Assembly (NCBI GenBank): GCA_964481165.1
Contig: CAYZYC010000100.1
Location: forward strand, 1-8,716
Source of the DNA: Zeimonas sp964481165
GTDB lineage: Bacteria; Pseudomonadota; Gammaproteobacteria; Burkholderiales; Burkholderiaceae_E
DNA: 8,716 bases
Direction: 5' to 3'
Both the position numbers and the translations under genes were made by a program. The first letter of the stretch is position 1. Each line of letters begins with the position of its first letter. Of this stretch, positions 1 to 5,949 are shown one piece after another. Under the pieces are notes generated by a model that saw only the letters and a program-made list of their open reading frames with translations, was not told where the DNA came from and did no database searches.

Positions 1-669
1 GAGCAGCCCGAGATGAACATCGTGCGCGGGGCGTACTACGCGCTGATCAGCGCGCTGTCGGGCACGCAGACGATGGCGCTGTGCTCGTACGACGAGGCAT
101 ACACGATCCCCACCGAGTACTCGGCCCGGATCTCGCTGCGCACGATGCAGATCCTGATCGCCGAGATGGGCCTGACCGAGACGGTCGATCCGCTGGGCGG
201 GTCGTTCTACGTCGAGACGATGACCAACCAAATGCGCCAGAAGATGGAGGAGATCATGGCCGAGGTCGATGCCCAGGGCGGCATCGTCAAGCTGGTTTCC
301 GAGGGCGCGATCCAGGCGAAGGTCTCGGCGCAGGCCTACCGGATGCAGCGCGACATCGAGTCGGGAGCGTTCCCGAAGGTCGGAGTGAACTGCTACCGCA
401 ACGAGAAGGAAGACGACCACCCGGTCGAGTTCCATCCGTACAACGAGGAAGACGCGCGAGCGCAGGTCGCCGCGCTGAACGGGGTTCGCGCAGAGCGCGA
501 CGCGGGCGCCGTCGCGAAGGCGCTCGAGCGCGTCGCTGCCGACGCCCGAGCCGGCGCGAACCTGATGCCGGCGATCGTCGAGGCGGTGAAGGCGTACGCG
601 AGCGTCGGCGAGATCACGAAGGAGATGGTGAAGGTCTTCGGTCGTTACCAGGAACCGATCCGGTTCTGA
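1..669 (+). CDS. Acyl-CoA mutase large subunit (methylmalonyl-CoA mutase superfamily), C-terminal part, 5' truncated
   Basis: The reading frame is open from base 1 (first codons E-Q-P-E-M-N-I-V-R) to TGA at 667-669, giving 222 visible codons. The gene starts outside the window, and an internal ATG at 13 is not the true start. The EQPExNIVR, GTQ, YDEAYTIPTEYSARI and DPLGGSFYVE blocks are characteristic of the TIM-barrel catalytic domain of coenzyme-B12-dependent acyl-CoA mutases, which rearrange the carbon skeleton of CoA thioesters by a radical mechanism. The protein ends at VFGRYQEPIRF, where the catalytic domain normally stops. The B12-binding domain is therefore not fused, as in two-subunit mutases such as 2-hydroxyisobutyryl-CoA or isobutyryl-CoA mutase, whose large subunits are about 550 residues. 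No B12-binding subunit follows, so it must lie upstream or elsewhere. Where methylmalonyl-CoA mutases usually read HTNS before the conserved DEA, this protein reads LCSY, which argues against a simple methylmalonyl-CoA assignment. The family is clear; the substrate is not, because the substrate-determining N-terminal half is missing. Confidence 0.93.
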   Translation, partial: EQPEMNIVRGAYYALISALSGTQTMALCSYDEAYTIPTEYSARISLRTMQILIAEMGLTETVDPLGGSFYVETMTNQMRQKMEEIMAEVDAQGGIVKLVSEGAIQAKVSAQAYRMQRDIESGAFPKVGVNCYRNEKEDDHPVEFHPYNEEDARAQVAALNGVRAERDAGAVAKALERVAADARAGANLMPAIVEAVKAYASVGEITKEMVKVFGRYQEPIRF

Positions 670-674
670 AAAGG
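669..674 (+). promoter_or_regulatory. Ribosome binding site deciding the FAD subunit start
   Basis: AAAAGG overlaps the last base of the mutase stop codon. It lies 7 bases before the ATG at 682 but only 1 base before the in-frame ATG at 676, which favours 682 as the initiation codon. Confidence 0.5.
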
Positions 675-681
675 CATGCAG

Positions 682-1548
682 ATGGAACAGATTTCCACTT
701 ACCTGGCGCCGCACCGCCTCGACGACGCGTTGCAGGCCATGGCCGACGGCGACGCCACGGTGCTGTGCGGCGGCACCGACCTCGCGCCGCAGACCGAGTC
801 GGGCGTGCGCCGATACGAGGCGACGCTGCTGAACATTCGACGCGTCGAGGGGCTGGGCGGGATCGACGCCACGAGCGGCGAGATCCGCATCGGCGCAACG
901 ACCACCGTCAGCGAGATCCGTCGCGACGCCACGCTCGCGCAGGTAGCGCCCGTGCTGGTCGAGGCGGCCGAGCGTTTCGCCAGCGAACAGATCCGCAACG
1001 CGGCGTCGCTGGGCGGCAACCTCTGCAACGCATCGCCGGCCGGCGACATGATTCCTCCGCTGCTGGTGCTCGACGCTTCGGTCGAACTCGCCTGCTGGCG
1101 CGACGACGCCGTGCAGAAGCGCCGCGTGCCGCTGCAGGAGTTCTTCGTCGGCCCGGGCAAGACCGTCAAGCGGCCCGAGGAACTGCTGACCGCCGTCTTC
1201 TTCGCCCGGCCCGCTGCCGACTTCGCCGGCAGGTTCCGCAAGTCGGGGCCGCGACCGGCGCTCGAGATCTCCACCGTTTCGCTGGCTCTCGGTGCGCGTG
1301 TCCCGGGCGGCAGGCTTTCCGGCGTGCGCGTCGCCATGGGATCGGTGGCACCGACGCCCCTGCGCGCGCGCCACGTCGAGGCCGCGCTCGAAGGCAAGCC
1401 GCTGAACGACGCCACCATCGCCGCCGCGGTCGAAGCGGCGGCGCAGGACGCCAAACCCATCGATGACGTGCGTGCCAGTGCCTGGTATCGCGGCCATCTC
1501 GTTCGAGTATTCGTCGAAGAGGTGCTGAATGATCTCCGTGGAAACTGA
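682..1548 (+). CDS. Molybdenum hydroxylase FAD-binding subunit (CoxM/XdhB/HcrB type)
   Basis: This 288-residue protein is the medium subunit of a xanthine dehydrogenase family enzyme. It carries FAD and passes electrons from the 2Fe-2S subunit to an acceptor. The two FAD motifs are intact: VLCGGTD at residues 27-33 and NAASLGGNLCNASPAGD at about 106-122. A CO dehydrogenase flavoprotein C-terminal-like domain covers roughly residues 185-285. The length is that of plain FAD subunits. HcrB of 4-hydroxybenzoyl-CoA reductase is longer because it holds an extra 4Fe-4S cluster loop, and no matching cysteine-rich insertion is visible here. ATG at 682 is preferred over ATG at 676 because of the spacing from AAAAGG. 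The gene begins 12 bases after the mutase stop and its end overlaps the 2Fe-2S gene by 20 bases, so these genes are almost certainly co-transcribed and translationally coupled. The physiological electron acceptor is unknown. Confidence 0.93.
   Translation: MEQISTYLAPHRLDDALQAMADGDATVLCGGTDLAPQTESGVRRYEATLLNIRRVEGLGGIDATSGEIRIGATTTVSEIRRDATLAQVAPVLVEAAERFASEQIRNAASLGGNLCNASPAGDMIPPLLVLDASVELACWRDDAVQKRRVPLQEFFVGPGKTVKRPEELLTAVFFARPAADFAGRFRKSGPRPALEISTVSLALGARVPGGRLSGVRVAMGSVAPTPLRARHVEAALEGKPLNDATIAAAVEAAAQDAKPIDDVRASAWYRGHLVRVFVEEVLNDLRGN
1517..1522 (+). promoter_or_regulatory. Ribosome binding site of the 2Fe-2S subunit gene
   Basis: AAGAGG lies 6 bases before the ATG at 1529, inside the end of the FAD subunit gene. 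It supports the 20-base gene overlap as the true start. Confidence 0.6.
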
Positions 1549-2038
1549 AATCCGCTTCCGGCTCAACGGCCGCGAGGTGTCGGTGAAGATACCCGCCGCC
1601 ATGAAGACGCTCGCCATGCTGCGCGACGTGCTCGATCTCACCGGAACGAAATACGCCTGCGGCGAAGGCGAGTGCGGCGCGTGCACGATCCAGGTCGACG
1701 GCAGGACCGTCAACAGCTGCCTGATGTACGCCGCCGACTGCGACGGACGCGAGGTCGTGACCATCGAAGGGCTGCGCTCGCGGGAAGGACTGCACCCGGT
1801 GCAGCAGGCCTTCGTCGACCACGGCGCCGTGCAGTGCGGCTTCTGCATGCCCGGCATGATCGTGCAGGCCAACTACCTGATCGAAAACGACCCCGACCTG
1901 ACGCGCGAGGAAGCGCAACGGGGCCTCGAGGGCAATCTGTGCCGCTGCACCGGCTACACCAAGGTGCTCGACGCGGTGGAAGCCGTGGCCGGGACCGAGG
2001 CTCGCCGTAGCGGCTCGGAAGTGCGCCGCAGCCGCTGA
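1529..2038 (+). CDS. Molybdenum hydroxylase 2Fe-2S subunit (CoxS/HcrC type)
   Basis: This 169-residue small subunit relays electrons from the molybdenum centre to FAD through two 2Fe-2S clusters. All eight cluster ligands are visible. The plant-ferredoxin-like N-terminal domain has C44, C49, C52 and C64 (CGEGECGAC motif). The helical C-terminal domain has C103 and C106 (QCGFCMPG) and C138 and C140 (LCRCTGY). The Gln102 before C103 corresponds to the residue that contacts the molybdopterin cofactor in this family. Family members are usually about 150-165 residues. The slightly long C-terminus ends in an Arg/Ser-rich tail (about residues 157-169) of no evident function. The start overlaps the upstream FAD gene by 20 bases and has a good ribosome binding site. 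A 44-base gap follows before the molybdopterin subunit. Family identity is secure, and the substrate is set by the large subunit. Confidence 0.96.
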   Translation: MISVETEIRFRLNGREVSVKIPAAMKTLAMLRDVLDLTGTKYACGEGECGACTIQVDGRTVNSCLMYAADCDGREVVTIEGLRSREGLHPVQQAFVDHGAVQCGFCMPGMIVQANYLIENDPDLTREEAQRGLEGNLCRCTGYTKVLDAVEAVAGTEARRSGSEVRRSR

Positions 2039-2070
2039 ACGCGGCGTTGCCCGGATCGAACATTCCCGAG

Positions 2071-2075
2071 CGGAG
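2071..2075 (+). promoter_or_regulatory. Ribosome binding site deciding the molybdopterin subunit start
   Basis: CGGAG lies 7 bases before the ATG at 2083. It selects that ATG over the in-frame TTG at 2047, which has no comparable site. Confidence 0.6.
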
Positions 2076-2082
2076 TAAAGCC

Positions 2083-4431
2083 ATGGAAAAGACCGCTACC
2101 GTGAAGAAAACCCTGATCGGCACACGCGTGCGCAAGCCCGATGCACCCGACAAGGCAACCGGCAAGACGCGCTACATCAACGACATGGTGTTGCCGCAGA
2201 TGCTGATCGGCAAGGTGCTGTTCGCCGGCCGGCCCCACGCGCGGATCGTTCGCATCGACACGGCGGCAGCCGAGAAGCTGCCGGGCGTGCACGCGGTGCT
2301 GACCGGCAAGGACGCGGCCGGGCTGAAGTTCGGCTTCGTGCGCGACAACGTCGCGCTCAAGGACAAGGTGCGCTGCGAGCACGACGAAGTCGCCGCCGTC
2401 GCCGCCGAGACCGAAGAGATCGCGCTGCGCGCGCTCGAACGCATCGAAGTCGAGTACGAGGACCTGCCCGGCGTCTTCACGCCCGAAGACGGCGCCAGGG
2501 AAGGCGCGCCGCTGATCCACGACAACTTCGCCGGCAACAAGAGCCTGCATTTCGAGTTCCAGCACGGCGATCTCGAAGCGGCCGAAGCGATCTCCGACGT
2601 GGTCGTCGACAACGTGTTCCGTCCGCACCACGTGACGCACTGCTGCATGGGCACTTCGTGCGCGATCGCCGACTTCGACCACAACGGCAAGCTGACGATC
2701 TGGACGCAGACGCAGTACCCGTACAACTACAAGATGGACCTCGCGCCGGCGCTCGGCATACACCCGGGGAACATCCGCGTCATCCAGCCGCCGGTCGGCG
2801 GCGCCTTCGGCTCCAAGCTCGACGTCTATCCGTACGAGCCGATCGCCGCGCTGCTCGCGAAGAAAACCGGCCGGCCGGTGAAGGTCATCTATTCGCGCGA
2901 GGAGGAGTTCCGCGCTTCGCCGACGCGCCAGGCGGCGATCATCCACATGCGCACCGGCTGCACGCGCGACGGCACGCTCACCTTCCGCAGCGCCGACGTG
3001 CTGCTCGACAACGGCGCCTACACGTCGTGGGGACCGACCATCCCGGTCATCATGATGCGCACCACGTCGGGCCACTATCGCGTGCCGGTGGTCGACTTCA
3101 AGGCGCAGGCGATCTACACCAACAACCCGTACGCGGGTTCCTTCCGCGGCTACGGCAACGTGCAGACCACGTGGGCCACCGCACAGCAGATGGACATGCT
3201 GGCCGACATGGTCGATCTCGACCCGCTCGAGTTCCACCTGAAGAACGCCCAGCGTTCCGGCGAGATCACGCCGCAGAAATCGTTCCTGCGCGAGTGCGCG
3301 CTGGTCGAGTGCCTGGAAGCCGCCGCGAACGCCAGCGACTACAGCCGCAAGCGCAGGGAGTACGCGGCGCTGCGCGACCAGCCCGGACGCTACAAGAAGG
3401 GCATCGGCCTCGCCTCCTCGGTGCACAACGCCGGCGGCGCGAAGATCCACAAGTCCGACGGGATCGGCACGATCCTGAAGGTCGACGACTATGCCCGCGT
3501 CACGGTCATCACCGGCGCCTCGGAGATCGGCCAGGGAATCGACGCGGTGATCACGCTGATCGTCGCCGAGGAACTCGGCGTGCCGCTCGAGCACGTGACG
3601 ATCGTCAACAACGATTCCGACATCGCTCCGTGGGACGTCGGCGTGCACGCCTCGCGCACCACCTTCATCGCCGGCAACGGAACGCGCCGTGCGGCGCGCA
3701 AGGCGAAGGCGCAGATCCTGAATGCCGCGGCGAAGATGCTCGACGAATCGGCCGAGGCGCTCGACCTGCGCGACGGCTCGGTCGTGCGCGAGCACGACGG
3801 CACGCCGCTGATCAAGCTCGATCGCCTGCTGCGGCAGATGCATTTCCAGGCGGAGCCCGAGCTCGTGATGGTCACCGACTACTACGAGCCGAAGAGCGAG
3901 CCCGAGGGGGCGAAGCACGTCTCCGACCATTCGGCGGCGTATTCGCACGCGGTGCACGTCGCCGAGATCACCGTCGACACGCTGACCGGCGAGATCAGGG
4001 TCGACAAGGTCACGGCGGCGCAGGACGTCGGCCGGGTCATCAACCGCCTGGGTCTCGAAGGCCAGGTCGAAGGCGGCATCGCGATCGGCCTGGGCTACGC
4101 GCTCAGCGAGGACATGCAGCTCGAGAAAGGGAGGCTGAAGAACGGCTCGTTCCGCGACTACAAGCTCATCACCGCGCCCGAAATGCCGCCGGTCGAGATG
4201 CACTTCATCGAGAGCGACTGCGCCGAAGGCCCGTACGGCGCCAAGGGGGTCTCAGAACTGCCGACGATCGTCATCGCCCCGGCGGTCGCGAACGCGCTGT
4301 ACAACGCGACCGGTGTTCGAATCTTCGATCCGCCGATGTCTCCGGAGAAGGTCGCGCGCGCCATCCACGAAAAGCGGATGCAGGCGACGCACGGCAAGGC
4401 GCCCGCGCGACTCGAAGACGTCGCCGTTTGA
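2083..4431 (+). CDS. Molybdenum hydroxylase molybdopterin-binding large subunit (XdhA/HcrA/CoxL family)
   Basis: This 782-residue catalytic subunit has the usual length of the family (about 770-800). It holds the molybdenum-cytosine-dinucleotide type cofactor at which a C-H is hydroxylated with water-derived oxygen, or in some members a CoA thioester is reduced. An a/b-hammerhead N-terminal domain covers about residues 20-130. The cofactor-binding motifs follow in order: GGAFGSK at 239-245, SFRGYGN at 353-359, GASEIGQG at 478-485, a QVEGGIAIGLGYAL block at 661-674, and GAKGVSELP at 719-727 with the catalytic Glu at 725. The CO dehydrogenase loop (AYRCSFR) is absent; the protein reads YAGSFRGYG, so it is not CoxL proper. 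At 186-191 the sequence HCCMGT replaces the commoner H-x-x-M/L-E pattern, so a Gly stands where Glu is frequent. The ATG at 2083 is chosen for its ribosome binding site. The gene is followed after 6 bases by a MoaD-like gene. The substrate is unknown; a CoA thioester is a reasonable inference from the neighbours. Confidence 0.94.
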   Translation: MEKTATVKKTLIGTRVRKPDAPDKATGKTRYINDMVLPQMLIGKVLFAGRPHARIVRIDTAAAEKLPGVHAVLTGKDAAGLKFGFVRDNVALKDKVRCEHDEVAAVAAETEEIALRALERIEVEYEDLPGVFTPEDGAREGAPLIHDNFAGNKSLHFEFQHGDLEAAEAISDVVVDNVFRPHHVTHCCMGTSCAIADFDHNGKLTIWTQTQYPYNYKMDLAPALGIHPGNIRVIQPPVGGAFGSKLDVYPYEPIAALLAKKTGRPVKVIYSREEEFRASPTRQAAIIHMRTGCTRDGTLTFRSADVLLDNGAYTSWGPTIPVIMMRTTSGHYRVPVVDFKAQAIYTNNPYAGSFRGYGNVQTTWATAQQMDMLADMVDLDPLEFHLKNAQRSGEITPQKSFLRECALVECLEAAANASDYSRKRREYAALRDQPGRYKKGIGLASSVHNAGGAKIHKSDGIGTILKVDDYARVTVITGASEIGQGIDAVITLIVAEELGVPLEHVTIVNNDSDIAPWDVGVHASRTTFIAGNGTRRAARKAKAQILNAAAKMLDESAEALDLRDGSVVREHDGTPLIKLDRLLRQMHFQAEPELVMVTDYYEPKSEPEGAKHVSDHSAAYSHAVHVAEITVDTLTGEIRVDKVTAAQDVGRVINRLGLEGQVEGGIAIGLGYALSEDMQLEKGRLKNGSFRDYKLITAPEMPPVEMHFIESDCAEGPYGAKGVSELPTIVIAPAVANALYNATGVRIFDPPMSPEKVARAIHEKRMQATHGKAPARLEDVAV

Positions 4432-4437
4432 GCGCGA

Positions 4438-4689
4438 ATGAAGCTGAAGTACTTCGCCTGGCTTCGCGACAGCCTGGGCTGCGACTCGGAAGAGATCGTC
4501 CTGCCGAAGGAGATCGAGACCGTGGGCATGCTGCTCGACTGGCTGCCGACGCAGGAGGAGCGCTTCCGCAAGGCATTCGAGTTCATCGACGTCGTGCTGG
4601 TCTCGGTCAACTCGCACTACGCGGATCGCAACCACCCGGTGCACGACAAGGACGAAGTCCTGCTCGCGCCACCGATCGCGGGCGGATGA
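4438..4689 (+). CDS. MoaD/ThiS family sulfur-carrier protein
   Basis: This 83-residue protein has the ubiquitin-like fold pattern of MoaD. It begins MKLKYFAWLRDSLGC, has a central VVLVSVN strand, and ends DEVLLAPPIAGG with the essential C-terminal Gly-Gly. That terminus is adenylated and thiocarboxylated in this family, and MoaD with MoaE then puts the dithiolene sulfurs into molybdopterin. The position directly behind the molybdopterin subunit (6-base gap) and 10 bases before the next gene argues for a dedicated role in supplying or maturing the cofactor of this hydroxylase. No moaE, moeB or other cofactor gene is in the window, so it would need a partner encoded elsewhere. A sulfur-carrier role outside molybdopterin synthesis is the main alternative. 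No clear ribosome binding site is present, and translation probably depends on coupling to the preceding gene. Confidence 0.85.
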   Translation: MKLKYFAWLRDSLGCDSEEIVLPKEIETVGMLLDWLPTQEERFRKAFEFIDVVLVSVNSHYADRNHPVHDKDEVLLAPPIAGG

Positions 4690-4695
4690 GGAAAG
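4688..4695 (+). promoter_or_regulatory. Ribosome binding site of the CoA-transferase gene
   Basis: GAGGAAAG overlaps the MoaD-like gene's stop codon. Its AGGA core ends 7 bases before the ATG at 4700. Confidence 0.65.
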
Positions 4696-4699
4696 CACG

Positions 4700-5887
4700 A
4701 TGAAGCAGCGAACGGTACTCTCGATGGAGCAGGCGCTGTCGCTGCCGCACGCGACGCTGCGCTTCGCGCAGCTCGGCTGGCGCGTGATCCGCGTCGAATC
4801 GGTCGGCGGCGGCGGGTTGCCCGGCGACCCCAACCGCTACATCGGCTCGCGCATCGCCGACGACGACCGGCGCAGCTATTTCGTCGCGCCGAACGTCGGC
4901 AAGGAAGCGATCGCGCTGAACCTGAAGGACCCGCGCGCGCACGAGATCGTGCGGCGGCTGCTGCGCGATCTCGACGTCGACGTCTTCTGCTGCAACACGG
5001 TGCCGTCGCGATACGCATCGCTCGGCATCGACCCGGCGACGCTGCGCGCGGCGAAGCCCGATCTCATCTGGGCGGGAATCTCCGCGATGGGACCGCGCTT
5101 CCCGGAAGCGCCGGGCTACGACCCGGTGCTGCAGGCAATGGCCGGCTACATGGAGGTTACCGGCGACCCGAACGGACCGCCGATGCTCAGCGGAATCCCG
5201 ATCATCGACCTGAAGGCCGGCGACGAGGTCTACGCGAACGTGATGCGCGGGCTGCTCGAACGGCACGAGACCGGTCGAGGCTCGGAGATCCACGTCTCCA
5301 TGCTGCAGGCGGCGGCTTCCTGGCTCACGACGGTGCTGCCGCTGCTCGACTTCGACTGCGCGCCGAACGAGATCACGCGCGCCGGCAACGAGCACCGCAA
5401 GTTCATCCCGACCAACGTCTACCCGGCCAGCGACGGTTTCGTCTACCTGGCGATCGGCAGCGACGTCCAGTGGCGCCGCCTCACCGCGATCCCGAAGTTC
5501 GCGCCGCTCGCCAACGAGGTCCGCGCTACGAACGAGGGCCGGCACGAGCAGCGCGAAGCGATTCATCGCGACATGGCGGCAATCACCGCGCGGCACGCGG
5601 TCGACGAGATCCTCGCCGACCTGGGCGCCGCGAAAATCCCGGCCACGCGCATTCTCGACATCCGGCAGGTGCGCGAGCTGCCCGCGCTGCGCGACCGGCT
5701 CACGCGAACCACGACGCCCGACGGGAGGACCGTGCGGATGCAGCCGATGGCGGTCGACGTCGAAGGCGCGCGCACCGATTTGCCGTTCCCGCCGAAATAC
5801 GGTGCCGATACGCGACGCGTGCTCGCCGAGGCGGGCTACGACGCCGCGCAGATCGATCGTCTCGTCGCCGACGGCGTGGCCGCGTGA
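4700..5887 (+). CDS. Class III (CaiB/BaiF family) CoA-transferase
   Basis: This 395-residue protein has the full length of family III CoA-transferases, which move CoA from a donor thioester such as succinyl-CoA to a carboxylic acid acceptor. Family features appear in order: an N-terminal Rossmann-like segment (LGWRVIRVES, residues 25-34), NVGKEAIALNLKDPRA at 65-80, the GYDPVLQAMAGYM block at 139-151, and PIIDLKAG at 167-174. In the last block, Asp170 matches the catalytic aspartate that forms the acyl-anhydride and glutamyl/aspartyl-CoA intermediates (about 169 in CaiB and formyl-CoA transferase). A SEIHVSMLQAAASWL helix follows. The C-terminal part (about 215-330) is the inserted small domain of the interlocked dimer. 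The gene sits 10 bases after the MoaD-like gene and looks like the CoA-activation step for this operon. Family and catalytic competence are well supported, but acceptor and donor are unknown. Confidence 0.93.
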   Translation: MKQRTVLSMEQALSLPHATLRFAQLGWRVIRVESVGGGGLPGDPNRYIGSRIADDDRRSYFVAPNVGKEAIALNLKDPRAHEIVRRLLRDLDVDVFCCNTVPSRYASLGIDPATLRAAKPDLIWAGISAMGPRFPEAPGYDPVLQAMAGYMEVTGDPNGPPMLSGIPIIDLKAGDEVYANVMRGLLERHETGRGSEIHVSMLQAAASWLTTVLPLLDFDCAPNEITRAGNEHRKFIPTNVYPASDGFVYLAIGSDVQWRRLTAIPKFAPLANEVRATNEGRHEQREAIHRDMAAITARHAVDEILADLGAAKIPATRILDIRQVRELPALRDRLTRTTTPDGRTVRMQPMAVDVEGARTDLPFPPKYGADTRRVLAEAGYDAAQIDRLVADGVAA

Positions 5888-5949
5888 GCACGATCGCGAT
5901 CGCCGACGCGACGCGCACGCGCCGGACGTACCCGGGAGAAACGGGCTGA
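5884..5949 (+). CDS. Possible 21-codon linking micro-ORF (GTG start)
   Basis: A GTG at 5884 overlaps the CoA-transferase stop codon in a GTGA arrangement, and the frame runs 21 codons to a TGA at 5947-5949. That TGA shares its last base with the ATG of the next gene (TGATG). It spans exactly the otherwise empty 61-base gap and could carry ribosomes from one gene to the next. The peptide starts VSTIAIADATRTRR and resembles nothing I recognise. A short open frame in GC-rich DNA is expected by chance, so coding status is doubtful. Confidence 0.2.
   Translation: MSTIAIADATRTRRTYPGETG
5891..5902 (+). repeat. 12-base perfect palindrome in the gap before the opine-type dehydrogenase
   Basis: CGATCGCGATCG is its own reverse complement and lies in the gap between the CoA-transferase and dehydrogenase genes. 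It could be an operator half or nothing at all, because CGATCG-rich words are common in this DNA. Function is unassigned. Confidence 0.3.
5934..5939 (+). promoter_or_regulatory. Ribosome binding site supporting the dehydrogenase start at 5949
   Basis: GGGAGA with its GGAG core ends about 10 bases before the ATG at 5949. The open frame extends upstream to 5802, but that stretch is CoA-transferase DNA read in another frame. The Rossmann motif begins immediately after the 5949 ATG. Confidence 0.5.

Noticed and set aside
81..1466. A 461-codon + strand open frame in another register across the mutase and FAD genes
   Set aside because: It is Arg/Gly/Asp-rich, spans two real genes and their junction, and has no recognisable domain. 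It is a composition artefact.
2047..2082. Upstream TTG start for the molybdopterin subunit, adding 12 residues
   Set aside because: The TTG has no ribosome binding site, whereas the ATG at 2083 has CGGAG at proper spacing and gives the expected family N-terminus.
1954..4203. A 749-codon open frame on the minus strand opposite the molybdopterin subunit
   Set aside because: Its translation is low-complexity and rich in Arg, Val, Asp and His with no family motifs. It mirrors the third-position G/C bias of the real + strand gene, whose motifs are unmistakable.
682..4431. Assignment as aerobic CO dehydrogenase (CoxMSL)
   Set aside because: The order FAD, 2Fe-2S, Mo subunit matches, but the large subunit lacks the AYRCSFR active-site loop.
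2658..4703. A 681-codon + strand open frame within the large subunit gene and the MoaD-like gene
   Set aside because: It is an alternate-frame shadow with Arg/Ala-rich nonsense translation. The real genes in this interval have complete motifs.
5802..5948. Longer N-terminus for the opine-type dehydrogenase
   Set aside because: The extension would overlap the CoA-transferase gene by about 85 bases, and the nucleotide-binding motif starts directly at the 5949 ATG.
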